Below are positions 51,948 through 61,789 of a stretch of 64,000 nucleotides of DNA, in pieces. The notes below the pieces were generated by a model, which saw nothing but the letters and a program-made list of their open reading frames with translations, had not been told where the DNA came from and did no database searches. Made by a program: the position numbers and the translations under genes. Position 1 is the first letter of the stretch. Every line of letters starts with the position of its first letter. Origin of the DNA: CAVQBL01 sp963710715 (GTDB lineage Bacteria; Pseudomonadota; Gammaproteobacteria; DSM-16500); assembly GCA_963710715.1 (NCBI GenBank), contig CAVQBL010000002.1, positions 1 through 64,000 on the forward strand, in the 5' to 3' direction.

Positions 51948-53750
51948 ATGGCTGATATTATTTTTCATAATGGACAATTTAAAGGTATTGGAACTTTTGA
52001 TAAAAAAATTTCCGCGGTTGCAATAAAAAATAAACTCTTTTTTAAATTTGGATCAGATAAAGAAATTCTTGCATTAAAAAATAATTCTACGAAAGTAATC
52101 GATTTGAAACGAAAAGTAGTTATTCCTGGACTAAATGATTCTCATATCCATCTCATTCGCGGTGGATTAAATTTTAATATGGAATTACGTTGGGATGGAA
52201 TAAAGAGTCTGAGTGATGCTTTGTTCATGTTAAAAGAGCAAGCAGAAAGAACTCCAGCACCACAATGGGTGCGTGTTGTTGGAGGTTGGACTGAGTTTCA
52301 ATTTAAAGAAAAGCGCATGCCAACTCTTGATGAAATTAATGCTGTTTCAAAAGATACACCTGTCTTTATCATTACATTTATATGATAGAGCATTACTTAA
52401 TAAAGCAGCTCTGAAAGCAATTGGCTATGATAAAAATACTAAAGAAATGCCTGGAACAACTATTCAACGTGATAGAGAAGGTAATCCGACAGGGATGTTG
52501 ATTGCAGCTCCTAATGCAATTATTCTATATTCTGCGTTAGCTCTAGGTCCAAAATTAAATAAAGACGATCAAATTAATTCAACATTACATTTCATGCGTG
52601 AATTAAATCGACTTGGAGTTACAAGTGTCATTGACGCAGGGGGCGGTTTTCAAAATTATCCAGACGATTATGAAATAATAAATCAACTTAATAATGAAAA
52701 TAAATTAACCGTGCGAATTGCTTATAATTTATTTACCCAAAGGCCAGGACATGAATTAGAAGACTTTCAGAATTGGACACAAACAACAAAATACCAACAA
52801 GGCAATGATTATTATCGCCATAATGGTGCGGGCGAAATGCTGGTTTTTTCTGCTGCTGATTTTGAAGATTTTTTACAGCCACGTCCTGATTTGCCGCCCT
52901 CGATGGAAAGCCAACTTGAACCGGTTGTGAAATTACTCGCTAAAAATAAATGGCCTTTTCGTTTGCATGCTACTTATGATGAATCAATTACACGTGCATT
53001 AAATATTTATGAAAAAATTAATAATGAAATTCCAATTAATAAATTAAATTGGTTTTTTGATCATGCGGAAACAATTTCAGATCAATCCATTGAACGGGTC
53101 AAAAAACTGGGTGGCGGTATTGCTATACAAAATCGTATGGCTTTTCAAGGAGAATATTTTATTAATCGTTATGGTAAAGAAAAAACATTAAGAACACCAC
53201 CCATTCAAAAAATTTTAGAAGCAGGAATTCCCGTTGGATTGGGAACCGATGCGACCCGAGTATCAAGTTATAATCCTTGGCTATGTCTTTATATTGGTCA
53301 ACAACAGGAAAAACAGTCGGTGGAACATCTCTTTATGATGAGAATAATATTCTTTCCAGAGAGAAAGCATTAGAACTTTATACAAAAGGAAGTGCTTGGT
53401 TTTCCAATGAGCAAGATAAAAAAGGTTCTTTTATTGAAGATCAGTTTGCAGATTTTGCTGTTTTATCTAAAGATTTTTTTACCATTCCGGATGAAGAAAT
53501 AAAAGATCTTTATTCAGTCATGACCGTCGTGGGTGGCGAAATTGTTCATGCTTCCGATGAATTTGCTTCTTACAATCCACCACTTCCACCCGTTAGCCCA
53601 GCTTGGTCACCTATCAAATATTATGGGACCTATGCCAAAAATAAAGTAATTGTCAAACATGCAGAACAATTTAATTGCTTGCAACATCATAACCATTATT
53701 CACAAAAGAATTTAAATTTTCATTTTGGATGTTTTTGTTGGGCATTTTAA
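51948..53750 (+). pseudogene. Amidohydrolase family 3 (YtcJ-like), two compensating frameshifts
   Basis: The gene starts at ATG 51948 after GGAGGAG. Metal-binding motif GLNDSHIHL is near residue 65, and the C-terminal GLGTDATRVSSYNPW is also typical of the family. Homology leaves the frame at about 52365-52380 (after DTPVFI), continues one frame over (LYDRALLNKAALKAIGYD to SSYNPWL), and returns to the original frame at about 53280 (LYWSTTGKTVGGTSLY to the end, HASDEFASYNP). Family enzymes hydrolyse amides or esters in the periplasm or cytoplasm. Both indels would have to be sequencing errors for the gene to be intact (about 600 residues). Confidence 0.75.
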
Positions 53751-53771
53751 CTGAGGACCGGCCCCCGATTA

Positions 53772-54533
53772 TTATTTTTTTAATCCATAACCAGTTTTAA
53801 AAATCCAGCCGATAATAACCAAACATGCAACAGTAAATGTTAAAATCATCGTGACACTCGTCATGAGACTCACATCGCCATGCTCATAGAAACTCCAACG
53901 AAATCCACTCACCAAATAAACCACCGGATTCGCCAATGAAACTTGGTACCAGAAATGTGGCAACATATTGATGGAATAAAAGCTGCCACCCAGAAAGGTC
54001 AGCGGTGTAATGATAAGCAGTGGAATGAGTTGCAACTTCTCAAATCCATCAGCCCAAATTCCGATAATGAAACCCAACAAGCTAAACGTAATACTCGTCA
54101 TTATCAGAAAAAATGCCATCCACAGTGGGTGTGCGATATGTAGCGGTACGAAAAACCAAGCGGTAAGAAGTACGATAACACCAATCATCACCGATTTGGT
54201 TGCTGCTGCTCCCACATACCCTAATACTATTTCGACAAAAGAAAGTGGCGCTGACAAAATTTCATAAATTGTGCCGGTGAAGCGCGGAAAATAAATACCA
54301 AATGATGCATTAGACACACTTTGTCCGAGAACGGTCAACATGATAAGACCAGGAACGATAAATGCACCATACGGTATGCCATTAATGGATTGTATGCGCG
54401 AGCCAATAGCAGAACCAAACACAATAAAATAAAGCACCGTCGAAAGAACGGGTGACGCAATACTTTGGCCTAGTGTGCGTAGCGTACGCCCCATTTCAAA
54501 CGCATAAATTGCACGAATGCCACGGATATTCAT
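53772..54533 (-). CDS. ABC-2 type transporter permease
   Basis: 253 residues with six hydrophobic segments in ABC-2 permease order. Its start overlaps the ATPase stop by 4 nt (ATGA), so the two are translationally coupled. Motifs include FGSAIGSRI in the first loop and PLTFLGGSFYSINMLP before the last helices, as in drug/polysaccharide ABC-2 exporters of the YadH type. The pair probably forms a homodimeric or 2+2 exporter. The substrate is unknown. Confidence 0.85.
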   Translation of the reverse strand: MNIRGIRAIYAFEMGRTLRTLGQSIASPVLSTVLYFIVFGSAIGSRIQSINGIPYGAFIVPGLIMLTVLGQSVSNASFGIYFPRFTGTIYEILSAPLSFVEIVLGYVGAAATKSVMIGVIVLLTAWFFVPLHIAHPLWMAFFLIMTSITFSLLGFIIGIWADGFEKLQLIPLLIITPLTFLGGSFYSINMLPHFWYQVSLANPVVYLVSGFRWSFYEHGDVSLMTSVTMILTFTVACLVIIGWIFKTGYGLKK

Positions 54534-55462
54534 TTTACCTCCACTAATTCAATGAAGATTTCTTCCAAGCTTTTTTGATGACTATAGATATCTTTCGGCC
54601 GTATGCCATTGGATTTCAGATTGTCTAGTACGTCTGAAATATCGTTCTCGGTTTCAGCATCGTAAGTCAGAATCAGTTTGCCGCCATTGTCATTTTTTTC
54701 CAATGTCAACGGGTAGGATCTTAATCCTGCAGGTATTGCTGCCAGCTCTTCACGCAATACGAAAATCATTTGTCGTTTACCCATTTTTTGCATCAAGGTT
54801 TTTTTGTCTTCCGTTAGAATCAGATCACCTTTGTTGATAATGCCAACACGGTCAGCCATTTCTTGGGCTTCTTCGATATAGTGTGTCGTGAGAATAATCG
54901 TGATGCCTGTTTCACGTAGACTGCGTACTTGTGCCCACATGGATTTGCGCAGCTCCACATCCACGCCCGCCGTAGGCTCATCGAGAAATAGAATTTCTGG
55001 TTCATGAGACAATGCTTTAGCCACCATGACTCGCCGTTTCATCCCTCCAGATAAATTTCGAATTTGCTCATCTTTTTTATCCCAAAGTGACAATCGTTTC
55101 AGTACGTCCTCAATGTGTCGAGAATTGTGCGCCTTGCCAAATAAACCCCTACTGAATGTTACCGTATCCCACACGGTTTCAAACGAATCCGTGGATAACT
55201 CTTGCGGCACCAAGCCAACGAGAGAGCGTGCTTGACGATATTGTAGGATATTATCATAGCCACCTATGGCAACCCTGCCGCTACTGGGACGCACAATGCC
55301 GCAGACGGCATTGATTAGCGTCGTTTTGCCTGCGCCATTAGGCCCGAGCAGAGCAAAAATTTCGCCGCGGCTAATTTCTAGATCTATGCCATTCAGTGCT
55401 TTAAAACCATTGTCATAATTTTTTTTAAGCGCGGTGATTTTAATAGCCGTACCGTTTTGCAT
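54530..55462 (-). CDS. ABC transporter ATP-binding protein (ABC-2 exporter, YadG-like)
   Basis: 310 residues. Walker A GPNGAGKT (40-47), signature LSGGMKRR (137-144), Walker B ILFLDE (157-162) and the DEPTAGVD D-loop are all intact. The switch His lies in LTTHYIEEA. The C-terminal roughly 80 residues match the drug-exporter subfamily (DrrA/YadG). AGGAG lies 12 nt before the ATG. It powers the downstream permease (53772). Confidence 0.88.
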   Translation of the reverse strand: MQNGTAIKITALKKNYDNGFKALNGIDLEISRGEIFALLGPNGAGKTTLINAVCGIVRPSSGRVAIGGYDNILQYRQARSLVGLVPQELSTDSFETVWDTVTFSRGLFGKAHNSRHIEDVLKRLSLWDKKDEQIRNLSGGMKRRVMVAKALSHEPEILFLDEPTAGVDVELRKSMWAQVRSLRETGITIILTTHYIEEAQEMADRVGIINKGDLILTEDKKTLMQKMGKRQMIFVLREELAAIPAGLRSYPLTLEKNDNGGKLILTYDAETENDISDVLDNLKSNGIRPKDIYSHQKSLEEIFIELVEVK

Positions 55463-55484
55463 GAGGGGTTTTGCTCCTTACAAT

Positions 55485-56054
55485 TTATTTTCTAACCCCT
55501 GTTACACTAAAATTTACTTGTACATCATCTTTTACAGCTTTCGTATCTGACCATTCCCCTCGCCCTACACCAAATGCAGAGCGTTTTATAACTGTACTTC
55601 CTTTCATCACGGCTTTAGCTTGTGAATATTCCTCTTGGGTGAAAGTTAGCGTGACCGGTAGCGTTTTGTCACGAATCGTGAGATTTCCTTTGGCTTGAAA
55701 TGTCTTATCGCCTGTTTTGGTAAAATTGCTTGATTGAAAAATAGCTTGTGGAAAAACTTTTACGTTAAACCAATCTGGAGTTTTTAGCGTATCTGAGAGT
55801 TGATTATAAGGATCAGAAATAGAGCCAACATTGACGATGATTTTAACATTGCTCTCAGAAAGTTGATTGGGATCAAAATTAATTTCCCCAGAAAAATTTA
55901 TAAATTTCCCTGTTACTGGTGCGCCATTTTGAGTGGCTGTAAAAGATAAAGAACTTTCATTTGGAACGATTTTCCATGAGGGTACCGCAGCGATACAAGC
56001 GATAGGAAATACAATTAATATGAATATAAATCTTTTTAATAGATTCTGAATCAT
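55485..56054 (-). CDS. YceI family periplasmic protein
   Basis: 189 residues. The signal peptide (FIFILIVFPIACIAAV) leads into the YceI fold: SWKIVPNESSLSFTATQNGA, VTGKF..FSGEI, LTIRDKTLPVTL and the closing GRGEWSDTK. YceI proteins are lipocalin-like binders of isoprenoid/amphiphilic ligands. AAGGA precedes the ATG. It is downstream of, and codirectional with, the cupin gene. Confidence 0.85.
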   Translation of the reverse strand: MIQNLLKRFIFILIVFPIACIAAVPSWKIVPNESSLSFTATQNGAPVTGKFINFSGEINFDPNQLSESNVKIIVNVGSISDPYNQLSDTLKTPDWFNVKVFPQAIFQSSNFTKTGDKTFQAKGNLTIRDKTLPVTLTFTQEEYSQAKAVMKGSTVIKRSAFGVGRGEWSDTKAVKDDVQVNFSVTGVRK

Positions 56055-56087
56055 AAAGCATCCTTTTTATGGTGTAAGTACACAAAT

Positions 56088-56594
56088 TTATTGATTACTT
56101 TTTTTAATCATTGCAGTCCATTCTTCAGGATTTACAAAAGTAGTCGTTCTTGGACCCATTCCATCAAGTTGCATGATTGTTTCACCTGTTGTCCAAACAT
56201 AATGATGAGCAAGAGCTGGAACGACCTGATAACCCCCAGATGTTAAAGCTATCGATGCTGATTTATCTACTTTATCTCCCATGCCAACATTTAATGTGCC
56301 TGAAAGAACAGTCACTTCTTCATCTGTCGTATGCCAATGTGAAGGTATAACGAAGCCATCAGGTAATTTAAATCTGATGGTATAAGGCTCAGCTTTACTT
56401 AAGTCTCCGCGAATAAGGGTAATCATCGCCCCTTTTGGAAAGCCAGGTGCAGGGTGAAACATAATATCTGATGCTTTCAGTAAGATAGCGCCATTATTGT
56501 TTGTATTCCCTTCTGATGCATATAGTGCAGGCATAGCAGCAATGCTGGTTAGTAAAAGTATTGATAATGCAAACTTCCTTGATAAGTGAGACAT
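56088..56594 (-). CDS. Secreted cupin-domain protein
   Basis: 169 residues if started at ATG 56594, which has AAGGAAA 6-8 nt upstream (the frame could extend to 56621). Signal peptide ALSILLLTSIAAMPALYA. The double-stranded beta-helix carries metal-type ligands HWHTTDEE and later PALAHHYVW. Periplasmic cupins of this kind are common and of mostly unknown function. Followed by the YceI gene 34 bp downstream. Confidence 0.75.
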   Translation of the reverse strand: MSHLSRKFALSILLLTSIAAMPALYASEGNTNNNGAILLKASDIMFHPAPGFPKGAMITLIRGDLSKAEPYTIRFKLPDGFVIPSHWHTTDEEVTVLSGTLNVGMGDKVDKSASIALTSGGYQVVPALAHHYVWTTGETIMQLDGMGPRTTTFVNPEEWTAMIKKSNQ

Positions 56595-56703
56595 GATGAT
56601 TTCCTTATAATTTATTTCCATATGCTGTATTGATAAGAGAACATTAATTCTTATACTCAGAATATTTGTTCTTTACAAGTCTTAATCTTGGTTGTAGCTC
56701 AAA

Positions 56704-57162
56704 TCATGTCGTACTAAAATAATGCTGTTGCGTTCCCTGAGCTACTATCGCTTCACCATAACGATTCAGCGCGTGTATAAGTAAATCAACATCCAATTCT
56801 AAAAGTTCCTCATTTGAAATTTGATTAGCTTCAATTGTTTCGCAAACTGATCCTGAACAGTAAACAGCTTGAATTTTCTTAGTGCTATTTTTTACATGAA
56901 TCATGTTGGGGATATCAAATCCATCCGCTCGATATATTCCTCCTTGTGAATCACTTATGGCTACTATTTTATAACCAGCTTCAAATAGAAAAAGAGCGAT
57001 GTGTTGTCCGACATTGCCAAATCCTTGTATTGCTACACGAATATCCTGCGGGCGCCAATTTTTTTTCTTGGCCAATTCTTTAATACAATAAAAAGCACCA
57101 CGACCGGTTGAATCTTCACGCCCATAACTTCCACTATAATGATCTCTAATCCTACTTCGATA
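56704..57162 (-). pseudogene. Glu/Leu/Phe/Val dehydrogenase fragment
   Basis: The open frame from 57162 reads GSYGREDSTGRGAFYCIKEL and then the Rossmann dinucleotide motif VAIQGFGNVGQHIA, followed by ISDSQGGIYRADGFD and the dehydrogenase signature ISNEELLELDVDLLIHA. The N-terminal catalytic half is gone, and after HA the C-terminus is unrelated (NRYGEAIVAQG...). A product of 123 residues from ATG 57075 is possible but would be only half a cofactor domain. Confidence 0.7.
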
Positions 57163-57212
57163 TTATCACGTGTGGCATGTAATTCCATTTCTGATAATGG
57201 CCAGAATCAATT

Positions 57213-58076
57213 TTAATTCTGTTCGACCAATGTCTTCAGAACAGTTTCCAATGTAATCTTTCCTTTGAGAGAATTCACTTTACCGCTTTCAAAGTCTATC
57301 CAACCTTCGTTGAAGCCGTCGAGCATCCGAATGCGTGGGTTTGGATTTTTCATCCCCTGCGATTTGAATAGGGATTCCCAAGTTTCGCGGGGAACTGCTT
57401 CTATTCGGACCGGACGACGTAGAAGCTTAGAGAAGGTAGTTGCGATATCATTCGGGCTAACGCGATTTGGGCCTTCGAGCTCGACCACTCGTCGACCATT
57501 CCATTTTTCTTGAATTAGCGTAGCTGCCACGCGCCCAATATCCGCCGTAGCAACCATTGGTACTTGTTTTTCGAGTGGCTGAAGAAAGCTTTGAATTATC
57601 CCTTTTTCGCAAGCTGGAGTTATATCCCATCTCGCGTTTTCCATGAACCATGCAGGCCGTAGGAAAGTTATTGGTATGGGTAAGTCACTGAGCGTCTCCT
57701 CCGTAATGGTGTGTTGGGTAAGCAAGTTCTGTTGCCTTGCCTGTGCACCAATCGTCGATAGGTATAAGATTCTAGCGGGATGTGCTGCCTTAAGTGCAGA
57801 CCGCAGAACAATGGCTATTTTCCGCGCTTCGGGAAAACCATCTGATGGGTCAAAGTTGGGTGGAACCAGCACAAAAACACCTTCTGCTCCATTGAATGCT
57901 GTAGTCAACGCGGTAGTATCACCGATGTCTGCGATAGCGATTTCACACCCCAGCTTCGCCCAAGCGTCAGCTTTGTCGGGATTGCGTATGACGGCACGAA
58001 CTGATTTGTTCGCTGCCAGCAGTGTGCGCGCCATGCTGCCCCCGACCTGACCAGTGATACCAGTAACTACAAACAT
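57213..58076 (-). CDS. NmrA-like NAD(P)-binding protein (atypical SDR)
   Basis: 287 residues from ATG 58076, with GGAAAA upstream. This start is preferred over 58103, which adds a non-homologous leader. Rossmann motif TGITGQVGG near the N-terminus, then RAVIRNPDKADAW and ADIGD, as in NmrA-type proteins that sense or reduce with NAD(P)H. YLSTIGA and LRPAWFMEN follow. No Tyr-x3-Lys catalytic pair is apparent, in keeping with the sensor-like members. G+C is higher than neighbours. Confidence 0.78.
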   Translation of the reverse strand: MFVVTGITGQVGGSMARTLLAANKSVRAVIRNPDKADAWAKLGCEIAIADIGDTTALTTAFNGAEGVFVLVPPNFDPSDGFPEARKIAIVLRSALKAAHPARILYLSTIGAQARQQNLLTQHTITEETLSDLPIPITFLRPAWFMENARWDITPACEKGIIQSFLQPLEKQVPMVATADIGRVAATLIQEKWNGRRVVELEGPNRVSPNDIATTFSKLLRRPVRIEAVPRETWESLFKSQGMKNPNPRIRMLDGFNEGWIDFESGKVNSLKGKITLETVLKTLVEQN

Positions 58077-58115
58077 TTGAATTTTCCTTATACACCCCGG
58101 CACGGTGTGAAATAC

Positions 58116-59525
58116 TCACAAACTGAATTGAGTTTCTATTCCCACATAAGTCGAGTTATGACCGCCCGCCTTGCGAAGTACGCTTGCAATATTGAAATAC
58201 ACTACTTCGAGCATAGTATTAATATTGGGTGTAATTTGCCAATCGAAATGTGTTTGAAAATAAGTTCCAGTATATTGACCAGGCCGCCCTACCGTATTAG
58301 GCACTGCTATGTCTGGTTGAATATAGACAGCATCAGCAGTTGATTGACGCCATTGTCCGGCAACGGCGAACATTATATCCAGAGATTCAATCGGTTTTAA
58401 TGTCAGTGATGGCTTCACATGAATAAAATTCGTATAACCTGTATAACCCGCTAATGTAATATATTCTCCGTTTGGGAAAAGTGGGTTAAAAGTGCCAAGA
58501 GTATTACCGTTATTATTTCGATTACCAGAAGCTGCATCAAATTGAAATCCAATGCGCGGTTTCAAAGTAACATTTTCAAATGTATATCCTGAAACTGAAC
58601 CAACAGCCCATGCACGAATATTTTTATTTGCAATATTTCCTGTTTGACCCATTGCTTCTAAATCCCAATCAAATGCAGTCGCATTGCCAACAAATCGAAT
58701 ATCGAGAATATTGCGATGCTCATTTCCAAAGACAGAAGGAAAAAAAACATCATTCTGTTTAAAATGGGCAAAATAAGAAGAAAAATTTCCAAAATTGGCA
58801 ATCGTACGTTCGACACGAACGATACCAAAAGTAAAAGCATTGCTTTCGTAGTCATCGAAACAACGAATATTGCGAGTCTGTACGGGATGACTGAAAAAAG
58901 TAATGAATTTCCATTTACCTTTTTCATAATCAGCCCAAAGTGCATCATAAGATAGACGCACATTGGGACCATCACGAACAGAAATAAAGCGCTGCAAATC
59001 GAAAGCAAATTGTTGACGACCTGCGCGAAACTTAAATGTACCTGCAGCGATAGGTTCTGTAATTATGATAAATGCTTGCTCCAGATCAAGTCTATTCTGG
59101 TCGACAGGCAAAATAATTGCTTTTCCAGGAGCATTATCATTTTGCAGCTGTATAAACAATTGGAATTGATTTGCAATACGCAGATCAGCATGAACTTGCG
59201 CGCGACTAATCACATAGGATTGTGATACTGTAGGGCCCACACCAAAACTCATGGCGTTATTCGATTCGTAACGCTCTCGCAAATCGCCCCCCAAAGAAAG
59301 ATATGTTTTTGGATCATTTGCAGATAGAGGAATATATTTCAAATAGTCGAGTCGGCCACGCGGAACTTCTGGATTCGCTAAAACCGACCAATCTTCTTCC
59401 CATCTATTAAATAATATTGTTGGACGTTGTGGTATATCACTGTTTTGATTCGTCTCAGCTTTAGCTATTTTGGTTAATAAAAGTATCGTTATATAAAGTG
59501 CGATTAAAATTATGCGCAATTGCAA
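58116..59525 (-). CDS. Alginate-export-like outer-membrane beta-barrel porin
   Basis: 469 residues. The TTG at 59525 or the TTG two codons later serves as start (GGAAA upstream). Signal peptide LRIILIALYITILLLTKIAKA. Mature motifs YLSLGGDLRERYES, VHADLRIANQFQLFIQLQND and GRQQFAFDLQRFISVRDGPN match the alginate_exp (AlgE-like) barrel family, which ends with a Phe-containing C-terminal strand (ETQFSL). It likely exports or imports an anionic or small substrate; alginate itself is not implied. Confidence 0.78.
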   Translation of the reverse strand: MQLRIILIALYITILLLTKIAKAETNQNSDIPQRPTILFNRWEEDWSVLANPEVPRGRLDYLKYIPLSANDPKTYLSLGGDLRERYESNNAMSFGVGPTVSQSYVISRAQVHADLRIANQFQLFIQLQNDNAPGKAIILPVDQNRLDLEQAFIIITEPIAAGTFKFRAGRQQFAFDLQRFISVRDGPNVRLSYDALWADYEKGKWKFITFFSHPVQTRNIRCFDDYESNAFTFGIVRVERTIANFGNFSSYFAHFKQNDVFFPSVFGNEHRNILDIRFVGNATAFDWDLEAMGQTGNIANKNIRAWAVGSVSGYTFENVTLKPRIGFQFDAASGNRNNNGNTLGTFNPLFPNGEYITLAGYTGYTNFIHVKPSLTLKPIESLDIMFAVAGQWRQSTADAVYIQPDIAVPNTVGRPGQYTGTYFQTHFDWQITPNINTMLEVVYFNIASVLRKAGGHNSTYVGIETQFSL

Positions 59526-59640
59526 ATTTCCACATTAATACGAAATTAGAATAATCCTAATATTTTAATCTTTTGTCTATACTTTTATAAGATGTTAAAC
59601 TAATGGTTAATGGACATTTTTGAAAATAAGGGAATACGAT

Positions 59641-60585
59641 ATGAATTTTATCTCTAATAAAAAATTCTTACTGAAAAGTTTTTTAATTCTTGCAATTGTA
59701 CTTCTACAGTTTTTCACAATTTCAATCTTTGCCAGTACGCAACCTAAAAAAAATCTCGGTATTGCTGTGGGTTCACAATATGATTCAACGCATATTTATG
59801 TTGCTCCTAGCGACTTAGATGCTTTTGTTAATAGTTTTGTTGCAACTTTTGGTGGTCAAGCTTCGAAACCCATCGTATCTAATGTGACACCTGTGGTCAG
59901 CAGCACAACATTTCGTTACATCATGTCACCGGTCGGTATGCTGTCTGTTTTTGCTTATCAAACTCCGATTCCTTTTCCATTTGGACAAGAACGCTATGGG
60001 TATTTGGTAACTGATATGGATCAAGCTATAAAAGATGCCAAAGCTGCGGGTGCAGAAGTTGTGGTTGAACCATTCAATGATCCTATTGGGCGCGATGCTG
60101 TAATTCAATGGAGTGGTGGTGTGAAAATGCAATTGTATTGGCATTTCAAGTCTCCTTCTTATGCACCACTGAAAACGATTCCAGATAATCGTGTTTATGT
60201 TTCTAATGACCGAGCAGATGAATTTGTTCGCAACTTTATTCGATTTTCTCATGGCAAAGTAATTGAAGATAATAAACAAGCGAATGGCGCTGAAATTGGA
60301 CGACCTAATTACACTTTTCGTCGAATTCGCATGGAGTCTCCCTTTGGTAAAATGCAAGTTATGGTAACAGACGGACATTTACCCTACCCTTTTGGTTATG
60401 AGCTAACAGGATATCAAGTCGATAATCTCGCTGACACTCTTACTAAAGCTTCAAATGCTGGCGTGAAAATACTTTCACAATCTTACGATGCAGGTGACAG
60501 AAACACTGCAATTTTACAATTTCCTGGCGGTTATATTGCTGAAGTTCATGACTTGAAACAAAGGCGGGGTCAAGGCGCGATTTGA
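59641..60585 (+). CDS. Secreted glyoxalase/VOC-domain protein (two VOC modules)
   Basis: 314 residues from ATG 59641 (GGGAATACGAT upstream); the earlier in-frame start at 59620 lacks a ribosome binding site. Signal peptide (FLLKSFLILAIVLLQFFTIS). Two vicinal-oxygen-chelate halves each carry an F.V/V..D segment and FGQERYGYLV or FGYELTGYQV. VOC proteins are metal enzymes or small-molecule binders. A hairpin overlaps the stop. Confidence 0.72.
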   Translation: MNFISNKKFLLKSFLILAIVLLQFFTISIFASTQPKKNLGIAVGSQYDSTHIYVAPSDLDAFVNSFVATFGGQASKPIVSNVTPVVSSTTFRYIMSPVGMLSVFAYQTPIPFPFGQERYGYLVTDMDQAIKDAKAAGAEVVVEPFNDPIGRDAVIQWSGGVKMQLYWHFKSPSYAPLKTIPDNRVYVSNDRADEFVRNFIRFSHGKVIEDNKQANGAEIGRPNYTFRRIRMESPFGKMQVMVTDGHLPYPFGYELTGYQVDNLADTLTKASNAGVKILSQSYDAGDRNTAILQFPGGYIAEVHDLKQRRGQGAI

Positions 60586-60589
60586 CCCC
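60566..60589 (+). terminator. Hairpin GGGGTCAA / TTGACCCC overlapping the stop
   Basis: A perfect 8-bp stem with an 8-nt loop, spanning the TGA at 60583-60585. G+C-rich but without a T-tract. It marks the boundary between an AT-rich gene and the G+C-richer genes that follow. Confidence 0.4.
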
Positions 60590-60617
60590 TTGACAGTAAT
60601 TTATTTTGGAGTCGTCT

Positions 60618-61073
60618 ATGAACCAAGTACAAATCGAGCAGAAAAGCTATCAGATGCCGCCGCAGGATGGGTTTACCGTCGCACACTTTCTCACTGTCGC
60701 CGACATCGAACGATCGGCTCAATTTTACGAAACGGTCTTCGGAGGTCGCATTCTGAGTAGAGGCGACAGCAGCGGCGCGCCGGGGTACATCCAGATCGCG
60801 AACACGTGGCTCATTGTCAACGTCGGAGGCGGTCCGACACCCGACAAACCATCGGTAACGCTCAGCGTCCCTGCCGACCCCAATTCAGTCAGCAGCTTTA
60901 TGAATATCCGTGTTGCGGATATTCATGCGTGCTATGAACTATGGCGAAAACGAGGAGCCGAGTTTATCACAGAGCCAAAGGAAAAATATGGCGAGACGCG
61001 CTGCTACATTCGCGACCCTGATGGTTATATTATAGAAGTTGGGCAAAGCAAGCAGGGCTTCACTTACGGCTAA
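60618..61073 (+). CDS. Glyoxalase/bleomycin-resistance (VOC) protein
   Basis: 151 residues from ATG 60618 with TTGGAG 7 nt upstream (a TTG at 60606 reads in frame but has no ribosome binding site). VOC pattern: HFLTVADIERSAQFYETVFG, then RDPDGYIIEVGQ. High G+C (over 50%) versus neighbours, and it forms a tight cluster with 61088 and 61790. It probably detoxifies or isomerises a small metabolite; substrate unknown. Confidence 0.82.
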   Translation: MNQVQIEQKSYQMPPQDGFTVAHFLTVADIERSAQFYETVFGGRILSRGDSSGAPGYIQIANTWLIVNVGGGPTPDKPSVTLSVPADPNSVSSFMNIRVADIHACYELWRKRGAEFITEPKEKYGETRCYIRDPDGYIIEVGQSKQGFTYG

Positions 61074-61087
61074 AGGAGTAACACACT

Positions 61088-61741
61088 ATGAATTTCCTAA
61101 AAAGCGATACCGCGGTAGTATTTATCGACCCACAAAATGATATGCTGAGTGAGAAGGGAGTAAACTGGGGAACTGTCGGCGCAAGCGTTACTGAGAACAA
61201 AACAATAGAGAATATGGAGAAAATCTTCAAGCTTTCGAAGAAAAAGGGATATGAAATATTTATTTCACCACATTATTTTTTTCCAACTGATAATGGCTGG
61301 AAGATGAATGGTCCGCTGGAGACAGATGAGTTCAAAAATCATGCGTTTGCACGAGCAGGACAATTAAATCTAACGGGTTTTTTAAATTCAGGTGCGGATT
61401 GGCTGGATCGATTCAAGCCGTATATCGAAGACGGAAAAACAATTATTGTAAGCCCACACAAAGTGTTTGGTCCTGAGAGTAATGACTTAGTTTTGCAACT
61501 ACGCAAACGTAGAATCAATAAAATCATTCTTGGCGGAATGATAGCGAACATGTGTGTTGAATCTCATATGCGCGAGCTGATCGAGCAAGGCTTCGAGGTT
61601 GCTGTAGTTAAAGACGCGACAGCTGGGCCCCGTCATCCGGTCTGGGGTGATGGCTATCAAGCAGCGATGATCAATTATCAATATCATGCACATGCCGTCT
61701 TATCAACCGAAGAAGTGCTTAATCGTATGCGTTTAGGCTAA
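61088..61741 (+). CDS. Isochorismatase-family cysteine hydrolase
   Basis: 217 residues. AAAGGAGTAACACACT precedes the ATG, 14 bp after the VOC stop. Triad D14 (FIDPQND), K125 (SPHKVFGPESND) and C156 (GGMIANMCVE). This group includes hydrolases such as nicotinamidase- and biuret hydrolase-like enzymes, and the exact substrate cannot be read. Likely one transcription unit with 60618 and 61790. Confidence 0.82.
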   Translation: MNFLKSDTAVVFIDPQNDMLSEKGVNWGTVGASVTENKTIENMEKIFKLSKKKGYEIFISPHYFFPTDNGWKMNGPLETDEFKNHAFARAGQLNLTGFLNSGADWLDRFKPYIEDGKTIIVSPHKVFGPESNDLVLQLRKRRINKIILGGMIANMCVESHMRELIEQGFEVAVVKDATAGPRHPVWGDGYQAAMINYQYHAHAVLSTEEVLNRMRLG

Positions 61742-61789
61742 TTTATTTATCCAATACTTTTATTTTACAAGAAGTGCAAGGAGAGCATC

